DNA of 64,000 bases, taken from the NCBI RefSeq assembly GCF_047824785.1, contig NZ_CP181167.1, positions 124,001 through 188,000 on the forward strand, in the 5' to 3' direction. The DNA comes from Nitrobacter sp039808345 (GTDB lineage: Bacteria; Pseudomonadota; Alphaproteobacteria; Rhizobiales; Xanthobacteraceae). The notes beneath the pieces were generated by a model that searched no databases, had not been told where the DNA came from, and saw only the letters and a list, made by a program, of their open reading frames with translations. A program made the position numbers and the translations under genes. This document shows, in pieces, positions 41,309 through 50,736 of this stretch; the first letter of the stretch is position 1, and each line of letters opens with the position of its first letter.

Positions 41309-43981
41309 ATGACCTCAGAACGTTACAACGCCCGTGACGCCGAACCGCGCTGGCAAGCCGAGTGGGACAGGCAGGCGATCTTCGCCACCAGGAATGATGA
41401 CCCGCGCGAAAAATACTACGTGCTGGAGATGTTCCCCTATCCGTCCGGGCGCATCCACATCGGCCATGTCCGCAACTACACGCTTGGCGATGTGATCGCG
41501 CGCTACAAGCGCGCCATGGGTTACAACGTGCTGCATCCGATGGGCTGGGACGCCTTCGGCCTGCCGGCCGAGAACGCCGCGATCGAGCGCAAAATCGCGC
41601 CCAAGGCGTGGACCTACGACAACATCAAGGCGATGAAGAAGCAGCTCCGCTCGATCGGGCTGTCGCTCGACTGGTCGAGGGAGATCGCGACCTGCGACCC
41701 CGCTTACTACAAGCACCAGCAGAAGATGTTCCTGGACTTCCTGCGCGCCGGTCTCGCCGAGCGCGAGAAGCGCAAGATCAACTGGGATCCGGTCGACATG
41801 ACCGTGCTCGCCAACGAGCAGGTGATCGACGGGCGCGGCTGGCGCTCCGGCGCGGTGGTCGAACAGCGCGAGATGAACCAGTGGGTCTTCAAGATCACGA
41901 AATATGCGCAGGAGCTTCTGGAGGCGCTCGACACGCTGGACCGCTGGCCCGACAAGGTGCGGCTGATGCAGCGCAACTGGATCGGCCGCAGCGAAGGACT
42001 CTTGATCCGCTTCGCGCTCGCTACGCAAGGCGATACTCCTGAGGAGATTGACGCATACCGCTACTTGTTTCTCCATGAATTCAGCGAGCTGAAAATCTTT
42101 ACCACGCGCCCCGACACGCTGTTCGGCGCGAAGTTTATGGCGATCGCGCCGGATCATCCGCTGGCGCAGGCGGCGGCGAAAGACAATCCGGCGCTCGCCG
42201 GTTTCATCGCCGAGTGCAAGCAGCGCGGCACCGCGCAGGCCGAGATCGACACCGCGGAGAAGATGGGTTTTGACACCGGCATCAAGGCCGTGCATCCGTT
42301 TGATGAAAACTGGAAGCTGCCGGTCTACGTCGCCAACTTCATCCTGATGGAATACGGCACCGGCGCCATCTTCGGCTGCCCGGCGCACGACCAGCGCGAC
42401 CTCGACTTCGTCAACAAGTATGGGCTTGGCAACACGCCGGTGGTCTGCCCCGAGGGTCAGGATCCCCAAAGCTTCGTCATCACCGACACCGCCTATGACG
42501 GCGACGGCCACCTGATCAACTCCCGCTTCCTTGACGGCATGAGCGCTGATGCGGCGAAGGAGGAGGTGGCGAAGCGCCTGGAAGGCGAAACGCGCGGCGA
42601 CCTGCCGGTCGGCGAGCGCAAGGTGAACTTTCGCCTGCGCGACTGGGGCATCTCGCGCCAGCGCTATTGGGGCTGTCCGATCCCGGTGATCCATTGCCCT
42701 AACTGCGACGTGGTGCCGGTGCCGGAAAAGGACCTGCCGGTGACGCTGCCGGAGGACGTCACCTTCGACAAACCGGGTAATGCGCTCGACCATCATCCGA
42801 CCTGGAAGCACGTCGACTGCCCGACATGCGGGGCGAAGGCCACCCGCGAAACCGACACCATGGACACCTTCGTCGATTCGTCGTGGTACTTCGCGCGCTT
42901 CACCGATCCCTGGAACGACGCCGCGCCGACCATGCGCGCGGTCGCCGACCGGATGCTGCCGGTGGACCAGTATATCGGCGGCGTCGAGCACGCGATCCTG
43001 CACCTGCTCTATTCGCGATTCTTCACCCGCGCTATGAAGGCCACCGGCCACCTCGGCATGGACGAGCCGTTCAAGGGCATGTTCACGCAGGGCATGGTGG
43101 TGCACGAGACCTATCGCAAGCCTGACGGCGGCTGGGCCTCGCCGGACGAGGTCAAGATCGAGGTCGACGGCAACAGCCGCCGCGCCACGCTGATCGCCAC
43201 CGGCGAGCCGGTCTGCATCGGCGCGGTCGAGAAGATGTCGAAGTCGAAGCGCAACACCGTCGATCCCGACGACATCATCGGCAGCTACGGCGCCGACACC
43301 GCGCGCTGGTTCATGCTGTCCGATTCGCCGCCGGACCGCGACGTGATCTGGAGCGAGGAAGGCGTGCAGGGCGCGGCGCGCTTCATGCAGCGGCTGTGGC
43401 GGCTGGTCAATGAAGCGGCCGACGCCGGCAAGACCGCGCCGCAAGAAAGACCCGCGACTTTCGGCGCGGAGGCGAGCGGCTTGCGCAAGGCGGCCCACGG
43501 CGCGCTCGACAGGGTCTCCACCGGCATCGAGCGGCTGCATTTCAACGTCTGCCTCGCCAATATCCGCGAATTCGCCAACGAACTGGCCGACGCCCTTGCC
43601 CGCTCCCGCAGCAACAAGTCCGCCCCGTCGCCTGATCTGAGTTGGAGCCTGCGCGAGGCGGCGATCATTCTGGTGCAGATATTCAGCCCGATGATGCCTC
43701 ACCTCGCCGAGGAATGCTGGCGGGCGCTCGGTCAGACCGGACTGGTCTCGGAAGCGCGCTGGCCACAAATCGAGCCTGATTTGCTGGTTGAAGACAGCAT
43801 CACGCTGCCGGTGCAGGTGAACGGCAAGAAGCGGGGCGAAGTGACGGTGGCGTCCGGCGCCGGAAATCCGGAAATTGAGACTGCCGTTTTGGCGCTCGAT
43901 GCGGTAAAGCAGGCCCTGGGCGGCAAGCAGGCTCGCAAGATCATTATCGTCCCGCAGAGGATCGTGAATGTGGTGGGGTAG
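41309..43981 (+). CDS. leuS: Leucyl-tRNA synthetase
   Basis: Charges tRNA-Leu. 890 residues, slightly longer than the E. coli enzyme (860). HIGH motif in PYPSGRIHIGHVRNYTLGD near residue 50; KMSKS in EKMSKSKRNTVDPDDIIGSY near 642. The editing domain carries the GCPAHDQRDLDFVNKYG block, and a zinc-type CPNCD/CPTCG pair is present. The C-terminus is VKQALGGKQARKIIIVPQRI. The TAG stop overlaps the lptE start by 14 bases, so leuS, lptE and holA form a coupled unit. Confidence 0.97.
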   Translation: MTSERYNARDAEPRWQAEWDRQAIFATRNDDPREKYYVLEMFPYPSGRIHIGHVRNYTLGDVIARYKRAMGYNVLHPMGWDAFGLPAENAAIERKIAPKAWTYDNIKAMKKQLRSIGLSLDWSREIATCDPAYYKHQQKMFLDFLRAGLAEREKRKINWDPVDMTVLANEQVIDGRGWRSGAVVEQREMNQWVFKITKYAQELLEALDTLDRWPDKVRLMQRNWIGRSEGLLIRFALATQGDTPEEIDAYRYLFLHEFSELKIFTTRPDTLFGAKFMAIAPDHPLAQAAAKDNPALAGFIAECKQRGTAQAEIDTAEKMGFDTGIKAVHPFDENWKLPVYVANFILMEYGTGAIFGCPAHDQRDLDFVNKYGLGNTPVVCPEGQDPQSFVITDTAYDGDGHLINSRFLDGMSADAAKEEVAKRLEGETRGDLPVGERKVNFRLRDWGISRQRYWGCPIPVIHCPNCDVVPVPEKDLPVTLPEDVTFDKPGNALDHHPTWKHVDCPTCGAKATRETDTMDTFVDSSWYFARFTDPWNDAAPTMRAVADRMLPVDQYIGGVEHAILHLLYSRFFTRAMKATGHLGMDEPFKGMFTQGMVVHETYRKPDGGWASPDEVKIEVDGNSRRATLIATGEPVCIGAVEKMSKSKRNTVDPDDIIGSYGADTARWFMLSDSPPDRDVIWSEEGVQGAARFMQRLWRLVNEAADAGKTAPQERPATFGAEASGLRKAAHGALDRVSTGIERLHFNVCLANIREFANELADALARSRSNKSAPSPDLSWSLREAAIILVQIFSPMMPHLAEECWRALGQTGLVSEARWPQIEPDLLVEDSITLPVQVNGKKRGEVTVASGAGNPEIETAVLALDAVKQALGGKQARKIIIVPQRIVNVVG

Positions 43982-44552
43982 ATCGCCGGCGCGCCGGAGC
44001 GGAGAACGGGACGGTTCGCGCATCGCGCTCCGAATCGGCGTCGTCGCCGTGCTGGCCGCGCTGACGGCCGGCTGCTTCCGTCCGATGTACGCCGAACGGG
44101 GCGATGGCGGCCCGGCTCTTCGCGACAGGCTGATGGGCGTCGAGCTGCTGCCGATCGACAAGCCCAATGCGTCGCCCGACGCGCGGATCGGGGTCGCCCT
44201 CCGCAACTCGCTCGCATTCAAGCTCTATGGCAACGCCACCGGCGCGCCGCCGACGCACCAGCTCAAGATCCGCTTCTCAACCACCCGCTCGTCGCTGATG
44301 CTCGACCCAAACACCGCGCTGCCCTCTAACGAGCAATACGGTATCAATGCGAGCTATCAATTGATCGAGGTCGCCACCGGCAAGATCGTCCTCAACGCGA
44401 CCACTTTCGCCCGCACCTCCTATGACATTCCCGGCCAGTTCCAGCGTTTCGCCCGCGCGCGCGCCTACCGCGACGCGGAGGACCGCGCCGCCGAGCAGAT
44501 CGCCGAGAACATCAACACCCGGCTGGCTTCGTTCTTCTACGCCGGCACCTGA
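43968..44552 (+). CDS. lptE: LPS-assembly lipoprotein LptE
   Basis: An outer-membrane lipoprotein that plugs LptD during LPS insertion. 194 residues with a basic head, a hydrophobic segment and lipobox LTAGC (Cys36), followed by FRPMYAERGD. The rest is a small LptE fold (LRNSLAFKLYGN, YGINASYQLIEVATGKIVLN, RAYRDAEDRAAEQIAENINT). The start overlaps leuS and has AGAGGA upstream. The position between leuS and holA is conserved in proteobacteria and supports the call. Confidence 0.9.
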   Translation: MWWGRSPARRSGERDGSRIALRIGVVAVLAALTAGCFRPMYAERGDGGPALRDRLMGVELLPIDKPNASPDARIGVALRNSLAFKLYGNATGAPPTHQLKIRFSTTRSSLMLDPNTALPSNEQYGINASYQLIEVATGKIVLNATTFARTSYDIPGQFQRFARARAYRDAEDRAAEQIAENINTRLASFFYAGT

Positions 44553-44562
44553 TCGACGGCGA

Positions 44563-45591
44563 ATGGTCGCGCTGCGCGGAAAGGACATCGACGGCTTTCT
44601 CGCCCGGCCCGATCCGGCCCGGCCGATCATCCTGCTCTACGGTCCCGACGCCGGCCTGGTGCGCGAACGCGCCAACGCCCTGATAAGCTCGGCCGTTGAC
44701 GACACGAGCGATCCATTTTCCCTGGTGCGGCTCGACGGCGACGACCTCGCCGCCGAGCCCTCGCGTCTGGTCGATGAGGCGATGACGGTGCCGCTGTTCG
44801 GCGGCCGCCGCGCCATCCGGATCAAGGCGGGGTCACGCAGCTTTGCGAGCGGCGTCGATACGCTGGCGAATTCTACACTCCAGGATTGCCGGATCGTGAT
44901 CGAGGCCGGTGAACTGAGACCGGAATCGCCGCTGCGCAAGGCCTGCGAGCGCGCCAGGAACGCGGTGGCGATTGCCTGCTATCCCGACACCGAACGCGAT
45001 CTGGCGCGGCTGATCGACGAGGAGCTGCGCACCTCTGACCTGAAGATCGCGCCCGACGCCCGCGCGGCGCTGATGTCGCTGCTCGGCGGCGACCGTCAGG
45101 CCTCGCGCAACGAACTGCGCAAGATCACCCTCTATGCCCATGGACAAAGCGAGATCACGCTCCTCGACGTCATGGCCGTGGTCTCCGACGCATCCGACTT
45201 CAAGCTCGATCCCATCATCGACGCCGCCTTCGCCGGACGGCCGGCGGCGGTGGAAGCCGAGTTCGCCAAGGCCATGGTCGCCGGCACCTATCCGGGCCTC
45301 ATCATCTCGGCCGCGCAGCGTTTTGTCGCCGCCCTGCACAAGGCCGCGCTGTCGATGGAAGGCGGCGCACCGGCCTCATCCGCCGCCGAGCGCGGATTTC
45401 CGCGCCTGCATTTTTCGCGCAAGGCGGCCGTGGAAACGGCGTTGAATCATTTCAGCGCCTCGCGGCTGGTTCAGGTGATGGACCAGCTCGCCGTCGCGGC
45501 GTTGCAAACCCGCAAGCATGCGGCGCTGGCGCCGGCGATCGCGCAGCGCGCCCTGATGTCGATCGCGGTGAATGCCAGAAGACGGGGGTAA
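44563..45591 (+). CDS. holA: DNA polymerase III subunit delta
   Basis: Opens the beta clamp in the clamp loader. 342 residues with the HolA layout: AAA+-like N-terminal part (DGFLARPDPARPIILLYGPD, AGLVRERANALISSAV), middle RNELRKITLYAHGQSEITLL, and C-terminal collar LVQVMDQLAVAALQTRKHAA. ATG at 44563 lies 10 bp after lptE; the frame is open further upstream but there overlaps lptE coding. It converges with parB. Confidence 0.93.
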   Translation: MVALRGKDIDGFLARPDPARPIILLYGPDAGLVRERANALISSAVDDTSDPFSLVRLDGDDLAAEPSRLVDEAMTVPLFGGRRAIRIKAGSRSFASGVDTLANSTLQDCRIVIEAGELRPESPLRKACERARNAVAIACYPDTERDLARLIDEELRTSDLKIAPDARAALMSLLGGDRQASRNELRKITLYAHGQSEITLLDVMAVVSDASDFKLDPIIDAAFAGRPAAVEAEFAKAMVAGTYPGLIISAAQRFVAALHKAALSMEGGAPASSAAERGFPRLHFSRKAAVETALNHFSASRLVQVMDQLAVAALQTRKHAALAPAIAQRALMSIAVNARRRG

Positions 45592-45620
45592 CTCCGCCGA
45601 TCAATTGAACCAGATACGTT

Positions 45621-46505
45621 CTACGTCCCCTTCGAATCCAGCCTTCTCAAAATCTCGTCAAGCTGGTCGAGGTCGCGATAGCGGATCTGAACGACACCGC
45701 CGGGGTCCTTGTGGTCCACCGTGACGGCGAGACCGAGCGCGTCGCTGACGCGCTTTTCCAGCGCCAGCGTATCCGGATCCTTCTGCGGCCTGTCCGCGCG
45801 CGCCTTTTGCGGCTTGCGCTCCGGCACGCATGGCTCATGCGCGAGCGCCTCGGCCTGCCGCACGTTGAGACCTTCCGCGATGATGCGCTTCGCCGCGGTG
45901 GAAGGATCCGGCAAACCGATCAGCGCGCGCGCATGACCCGCTGACAGTTCGCCGGAGGCAATCAGCGCCCGCACATCGTCCGGCAGTTTCGTCAGCCGCA
46001 TCATGTTGGCGACGTGGCTGCGGCTCTTGCCGACGATCCTCGCGATGTCGTCCTGGGTGCGTTCGAATTCATTGGCGAGCGCGTGATAGCCCTGCGCCTC
46101 TTCCATGGCGTTGAGGTTCTCGCGCTGCACGTTCTCGACGATCGCGATCTCGAGCGCGACATGATCGCTGACGTCGACCGGCACGATCGGGACTTCATGC
46201 AGCCCCGCGGATTGCGCCGCGCGCCAGCGGCGCTCGCCCGCGATGATTTCAAAGCGATCCTGCATCCCCTTCACGGGCCGCACCACGATCGGCTGGATGA
46301 CGCCGTGCTGTTTGATGGAGTCCGACAATTCTCCAAGCTCGGCATCGGAGAACGTGCGCCGTGGGTTGCGCGGATTGGGATTCAAGAATTCGATCGGCAC
46401 CTTTCGCTGCGCGCGCGGGCGTTCGGCCTGCGCGGCCTCGCCGCCGACGTCGCCGATCAGGCTTGCAAGGCCGCGTCCCAATCGCGAGCGCGCTTCATCG
46501 GCCAT
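45621..46505 (-). CDS. parB: Chromosome partitioning protein ParB (CTPase, parS-binding)
   Basis: Loads on parS, spreads as a CTP-dependent clamp and recruits ParA and condensin. 294 residues: N-terminal ParA-interacting LGRGLASLIGD, the CTP-binding motifs ELADSIK-like (ELSDSIKQHGVIQPIVVRPV) and IIAGERRWRAAQSAGLHEVP, the helix-turn-helix DDIARIVGKSRSHVANMMRL, and a C-terminal dimerisation helix. ATG at 46505 has GAGGAAA upstream. Two perfect parS sites lie within 5 kb. Unlike most relatives it is not directly joined to parA. Confidence 0.96.
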   Translation of the reverse strand: MADEARSRLGRGLASLIGDVGGEAAQAERPRAQRKVPIEFLNPNPRNPRRTFSDAELGELSDSIKQHGVIQPIVVRPVKGMQDRFEIIAGERRWRAAQSAGLHEVPIVPVDVSDHVALEIAIVENVQRENLNAMEEAQGYHALANEFERTQDDIARIVGKSRSHVANMMRLTKLPDDVRALIASGELSAGHARALIGLPDPSTAAKRIIAEGLNVRQAEALAHEPCVPERKPQKARADRPQKDPDTLALEKRVSDALGLAVTVDHKDPGGVVQIRYRDLDQLDEILRRLDSKGT

Positions 46506-46600
46506 CGCCGGTTTCCTCGGATTCAACTTAACGCTCCTGACCTTGCCCTGAAGTCCGATCACTCGCGCACGATGCGGATCGTGCGGTATGGGAAAACCTG

Positions 46601-46870
46601 GAGCCTTTTCCGGCGAAGTGGATACCGGTTCGCCGCAAGAAAATGCGACCAGACAATAATTTCTAGAGCATGGTCCGATTCAACTTGAACGGATCATGCT
46701 CTAGAGCGGCGGCCGGTCAAATGGAATCAGCGCCGTCGCTCCAGTTAACTGATTGAGCATCGGATTTATCCCGAAACCGGTTCCCACTTTCGGGTCCGAT
46801 GCTCTATGATTTTGTTTTGTCGCGTTTTCTTCACGCGAACCGGTGTCCACTTCGCTCGAAAACGCTCTAA
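46601..46870. repeat. Modular palindromic repeat, copy 14 (B+D+H+C+A), between parA and parB
   Basis: Module B (CCTTTTCCGGCGAAGTGGAT ... AAGAAAATGC), D (GAGCATGGTCCGATTCAAC ... GGATCATGCTC), H (AGAGCGGCGGCCGGTC ... GTCGCTCCAG), C (GAGCATCGGATTTATCCCG ... CCGATGCTC) and inverted A (CGCGTTTTCTTCACGCGAAC ... GAAAACGCTCTAA). The end provides the parA stop codon. Confidence 0.9.
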
Positions 46871-47724
46871 TGCGCCATGCGCAACTCGCGTTCACGCTGG
46901 ATCACCTCGGTCGCAAGTTTCAGATACGCCTCGCTGCCGCTGCATTTGAGATCATAGACCAGCACCGGCTTGCCGTAGGACGGCGCTTCCGAAATACGCA
47001 CGTTGCGCGGGATCATGGTGTCGTAAACCTTCGAGCCCATGAACTGGCGCACGTCGGCGACCACCTGGTTCGACAGGTTGTTGCGCGAGTCGAACATGGT
47101 GAGCACGATGCCGTGGATCGACAGGTTCGGATTGAGCGTGGAGCGCACCTGCTCGACGGTCTGCAACAGCTGCGACAGACCTTCGAGAGCGAAGAACTCG
47201 CATTGCAGCGGCACCAGGATCGCATCCGAGGCCGCCATCGCGTTGACGGTGAGAAGATTGAGCGACGGCGGACAGTCGATCAGCACATAGGTGTAGTCGG
47301 CGGCATAGGCGGCATTGCCGTTGAGCGCGGTGATCGCATCACGCAAGCGGAAGGCGCGATCCTTCGCAGCGCCAAGCTCAAGCTCCAGGCCGGAGAGGTC
47401 CATGGTCGAGGCGGCGATGTGCAGGCGCGGCACCGCGGTCGGCACCACGGCGTCGCGCAGCGGCGCTTCGCCGATCAGCACGTCATAGGTGGACACGTTG
47501 CGGTCACGCCGGTCGATGCCGAGCCCCGTGGAAGCGTTGCCCTGCGGATCGAGATCGACGATCAGCACGCGCTCGCCGATCGCGGCCAACGCCGTGCCAA
47601 GATTGATCGCGGTGGTGGTCTTGCCGACACCGCCTTTCTGATTGGCGAGCGAAATGATGCGGGGATGGCGGTCGCGCCACCGGCCCTCGTCGCCACGCTG
47701 GTCGATCTGGTCAATTACCGTCAT
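46867..47724 (-). CDS. parA: Chromosome partitioning ATPase ParA
   Basis: Forms nucleoid-bound ATP dimers that pull ParB-parS apart. 285 residues with the deviant Walker A ISLANQKGGVGKTTTAINLG, the loop VLIVDLDPQGNASTGLGID and Walker B YVLIDCPPSLNLLTVNAMAA. ATG at 47724 overlaps the rsmG stop by four bases (ATGA), so it is coupled to rsmG; an ATG four codons upstream also exists. The TAG stop is formed by a repeat border, and 361 bp separate it from parB. Confidence 0.96.
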   Translation of the reverse strand: MTVIDQIDQRGDEGRWRDRHPRIISLANQKGGVGKTTTAINLGTALAAIGERVLIVDLDPQGNASTGLGIDRRDRNVSTYDVLIGEAPLRDAVVPTAVPRLHIAASTMDLSGLELELGAAKDRAFRLRDAITALNGNAAYAADYTYVLIDCPPSLNLLTVNAMAASDAILVPLQCEFFALEGLSQLLQTVEQVRSTLNPNLSIHGIVLTMFDSRNNLSNQVVADVRQFMGSKVYDTMIPRNVRISEAPSYGKPVLVYDLKCSGSEAYLKLATEVIQRERELRMAH

Positions 47725-48434
47725 GAACCACGCCATGCCTGCTTTGCGTCACCACCACGAGCGCGCCGCTCGATATGGTCGATCTCGACGATCCGGCCCT
47801 GGCCGCCGGTGCGGCTAGGGTGAATCCGAGGTTCGATAATCCAATATCTGGTGGCTTCCGTCAACTCAGCTTCTACATCTTGTCCCTTAAGAAACAAGGC
47901 TTTAGCGCCCTTGTTCACCAGCGGTTCCGCGAAGCCGAGCAACACTTGTAGAGGCGCCAGCGCCCGCGCGGTCACGCAATCGATCCGATCCTCCGATCTG
48001 TCCACATAATCCCCGATATCCATCGGGTGAATGACGGCTGGCGAGGCGGTGATTCGCACGGCCTCGCGGAGGAAGGCCGCTTTCTTGGCGTTGCGCTCGA
48101 CCAGATCGATCCGCGCACCTTCAACGCCCGCCAGCGCGCAGGCCAGCACAACGCCGGGGAAGCCGCCGCCGCTGCCGAGATCGGCCCAGCGCTTGGCCTG
48201 CGGGGCCAATGCCAGAAGCTGAAGCGAATCGGCGATGTGGCGCGTCCAGAGTTGCGGCAACGTCGAGGGAGCCACGAGATTGGTTTTTGTCTGCCATTGC
48301 ACCAGCAGATCGACATAGGCGTCCAGCCGCGCCTCGGTCTGACGCGAAACCGGGGTCAACGCCAGCGCGGCCGCCTTTTCGGTGGCCGAACATGGCGAGT
48401 GATTTTGCAGGGTCGCGGACATTGCAGCCAGCAT
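47721..48434 (-). CDS. rsmG: 16S rRNA (guanine-N7) methyltransferase RsmG
   Basis: Methylates G527 of 16S rRNA (E. coli numbering). About 237 residues: SAM motif RWADLGSGGGFPGVVLACAL, VERNAKKAAFLREAVRIT, ARALAPLQVLLGFAEPLV. The start may be 48434 (MLAAMSATLQ) or 48422 (MSATLQ). The C-terminal segment (RTGGQGRIVEIDHIERRARG) is longer than in E. coli. The order mnmG-rsmG-parA-parB is the classic origin-proximal cluster. Confidence 0.92.
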   Translation of the reverse strand: MLAAMSATLQNHSPCSATEKAAALALTPVSRQTEARLDAYVDLLVQWQTKTNLVAPSTLPQLWTRHIADSLQLLALAPQAKRWADLGSGGGFPGVVLACALAGVEGARIDLVERNAKKAAFLREAVRITASPAVIHPMDIGDYVDRSEDRIDCVTARALAPLQVLLGFAEPLVNKGAKALFLKGQDVEAELTEATRYWIIEPRIHPSRTGGQGRIVEIDHIERRARGGDAKQAWRGS

Positions 48435-48502
48435 AGACGCGTCTCTGTTTCCTGGCCAGATGTTCGGAGTTCCTCGGTTTCGGGATCGATAGGCCATTGG
48501 CC

Positions 48503-48606
48503 CAGAGCATTATCGCTTCTGATTGAATCAGAAGCGAAGCTCTATGATATTGGTTTGACGCGCTTTCTTCACGCGAACCGGTATCCACTTCGCTCAAAAC
48601 GCTATA
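48503..48606. repeat. Modular palindromic repeat, copy 15 (E+A inverted)
   Basis: CAGAGCATTATCGCTTCTGA ... TCAGAAGCGAAGCTCTATGA, then GACGCGCTTTCTTCACGCG ... CACTTCGCTCAAAACGCTAT. Between rsmG and the first parS site. Confidence 0.85.
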
Positions 48607-48645
48607 TAGCCGTTGGCGCGGTGGGGCTACCCCTCCCCTTGCGGA

Positions 48646-48661
48646 TGTTTCACGTGAAACA
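48646..48661. promoter_or_regulatory. parS site 1
   Basis: TGTTTCACGTGAAACA, the perfect 16-bp consensus bound by chromosomal ParB. It lies in the rsmG-mnmG gap, about 2.1 kb from parB. Confidence 0.97.
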
Positions 48662-48683
48662 TTCGACCCGATCGCGGGCCCGA

Positions 48684-50558
48684 TCATCCCGCCGAAGCGG
48701 CTGTTTTCCGTCGGGCTTCCCGGCGCAGATAGGCCGCCAGTATCCCCAGCGCGGCCGGGGTGATTCCATCGAGGCGACCGGCCTGCCCCACGGTGCGCGG
48801 CTGAGCCTGCTCCAGCCGGCCCCTCGCTTCATTGGAGAGGCCCGGCACCGCGCCGTAGTCGATCCCGGTGAGAACCAGCCCCTCGTCACGACGGAACGCC
48901 TCGACATCAGCGGTCTGGCGCTTCAGGTAGACATCATATCTGGCGTCGATCTCCAGATGGACGGCAATCCGGGGATCGATGGCGGACAACTCCGGCCAGA
49001 TCGCGGCCACCTCGCCCCAGCCGATCTCCGGATAGGACAACAATTCGAACGCGGATCGGCGATGACCGTCGCGATTGAGCGCGAGTCCGTGGCGAGCCGC
49101 CTCGTTCGGCGTCACCGACAGCGACATCGCGAGCTCTTTCGCGGCCTGCAAGGCCGCCATCTTGGTTCGGTGATAAGCCGCGCGCCCTGCCCCGACGCAT
49201 CCAAGGACAATTCCCTTGTCCGTCAGCCGCTGGTCGGCGTTGTCGGCCCGCAGCGTCAGGCGATATTCGGCGCGGGAGGTGAACATCCGATAGGGCTCGG
49301 TGATCCCACGGGTCACGAGGTCATCGATCATCACGCCGAGATAACCGTCGGCGCGATCGAACACCACCGGATCGCCGCCGCCCGCGGCCAGCGCCGCGTT
49401 CAGACCCGCGACAAGGCCCTGCGCCGCCGCTTCCTCGTAACCGGTGGTGCCGTTGATCTGGCCGGCCAGGAACAGCCCCCGCATTCGCTTTGTCTGCAAG
49501 GTCGGATCGAGTTCGCGCGGATTGACATGATCGTACTCGATCGCATAACCCGGCCGGGTCATCTTCACATGCTCAAGACCGGGAATCGTCGCCAGAATGC
49601 CAAGTTGAACCTCCTCCGGCAGCGAGGTCGAAATTCCGTTGGGATAAACCGTCGGGTCGTCGAGACCTTCCGGCTCCAGAAAGATCTGATGCCCGTCGCG
49701 ATCGCCGAAGCGGACCACCTTGTCCTCGATCGACGGGCAATAGCGCGGGCCCGAACTTGTGATCTGCCCGGAATAGATCGGCGAACGATGCACATTGGCC
49801 CGGATCACCTGGTGCGTCGCCGTCGTGGTGCGGGTGATGCCGCACTGAATCTGCGGCGTGACGATTCGTTCGGTCATCACCGAGAACGGTTCCGGCGGAT
49901 CGTCGCCGGGCTGCATCTCGATCGCGGCCCAGTCGATGGTCGTGCCATCAAGCCGCGGCGGGGTTCCGGTCTTGAGCCGACCAAGCGTGAAGCCGATCCG
50001 CTCGAATGAGGCGGACAGCCCGAGCGCCGGCGCCTCGTCAACCCGTCCTGCCGGCCAGCTTTTCTCGCCGAGATGAATCAGGCCGCGCAGAAAGGTGCCG
50101 GTGGTGACGACGACCGCCGCGCAATTCAACTCCCGGCCGTCGATCAGGCGAACGCCCTCGATCCTGCCACCGGAGATGATCAGGTCATCCGCCTCGCCCT
50201 CGATCACCTCGAGGTTGGCGGTTTCGCGAATCGCGGCCTGCATCGCGCTGGCGTAGAGCTTGCGATCCTCCTGGGCACGCGGACCCCGCACCGCCGGACC
50301 CTTGCGGCGATTAAGCATCCGGAACTGGATGCCGGCGGCATCGGCCATGCGTGCCATCAGACCATCGAGGGCATCGACCTCCCGCACCAGATGGCCCTTG
50401 CCGAGACCGCCGATCGCGGGGTTACACGACATCGCGCCGATGGTGGCAAACCGATGGGTGACCAAACCGGTTCGCGCGCCGGTTCGCGCGGCCGCGGCTG
50501 CGGCCTCGCAGCCGGCATGCCCGCCTCCGATCACGATGACGTCGAACGTTACAGCCAT
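48684..50558 (-). CDS. mnmG: tRNA uridine-5-carboxymethylaminomethyl modification enzyme MnmG (GidA)
   Basis: Partner of MnmE in modifying the wobble uridine of several tRNAs. 624 residues: FAD-binding VIVIGGGHAGCEAAAAAART, then MSCNPAIGGLGKGHLVREVD, and the family block RAQEDRKLYASAMQ. The Cys pair and the C-terminal helical domain (RLEQAQPRTVGQAGRLDGIT) are normal. It is flanked by a parS site on each side. Confidence 0.97.
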   Translation of the reverse strand: MAVTFDVIVIGGGHAGCEAAAAAARTGARTGLVTHRFATIGAMSCNPAIGGLGKGHLVREVDALDGLMARMADAAGIQFRMLNRRKGPAVRGPRAQEDRKLYASAMQAAIRETANLEVIEGEADDLIISGGRIEGVRLIDGRELNCAAVVVTTGTFLRGLIHLGEKSWPAGRVDEAPALGLSASFERIGFTLGRLKTGTPPRLDGTTIDWAAIEMQPGDDPPEPFSVMTERIVTPQIQCGITRTTTATHQVIRANVHRSPIYSGQITSSGPRYCPSIEDKVVRFGDRDGHQIFLEPEGLDDPTVYPNGISTSLPEEVQLGILATIPGLEHVKMTRPGYAIEYDHVNPRELDPTLQTKRMRGLFLAGQINGTTGYEEAAAQGLVAGLNAALAAGGGDPVVFDRADGYLGVMIDDLVTRGITEPYRMFTSRAEYRLTLRADNADQRLTDKGIVLGCVGAGRAAYHRTKMAALQAAKELAMSLSVTPNEAARHGLALNRDGHRRSAFELLSYPEIGWGEVAAIWPELSAIDPRIAVHLEIDARYDVYLKRQTADVEAFRRDEGLVLTGIDYGAVPGLSNEARGRLEQAQPRTVGQAGRLDGITPAALGILAAYLRREARRKTAASAG

Positions 50559-50651
50559 AAGCCCTCTAAGTTTCCCCGCACTCTCAGGGACCCAACTTCT
50601 ATCGCAGGCGTAATAGATGCGAAAGTTTGGATTCGCGAATACCAGGCGGAG

Positions 50652-50667
50652 TGTTTCACGTGAAACA
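50652..50667. promoter_or_regulatory. parS site 2
   Basis: TGTTTCACGTGAAACA again, extended by one pair to GTGTTTCACGTGAAACAC (50651-50668). It lies in the mnmE-mnmG gap, 2006 bp from site 1. Confidence 0.97.
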
Positions 50668-50736
50668 CCGCGTCACCGCTATCCTTGAGCAAGCGCCGCC
50701 ATGGTTAACGTACGCTTAAGAAATGAACTGAATTCA

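Noticed and set aside
41315..44221. A 968-codon open frame on the minus strand opposite leuS
   Set aside because: It is the antisense shadow of leuS and lptE. High GC at third positions keeps the opposite frame free of stops; its translation has no family resemblance and is rich in His, Arg and Asp.
48027..50009. A 660-codon plus-strand frame opposite rsmG and mnmG
   Set aside because: Antisense shadow of two clear genes; it also runs through a repeat and a parS site.
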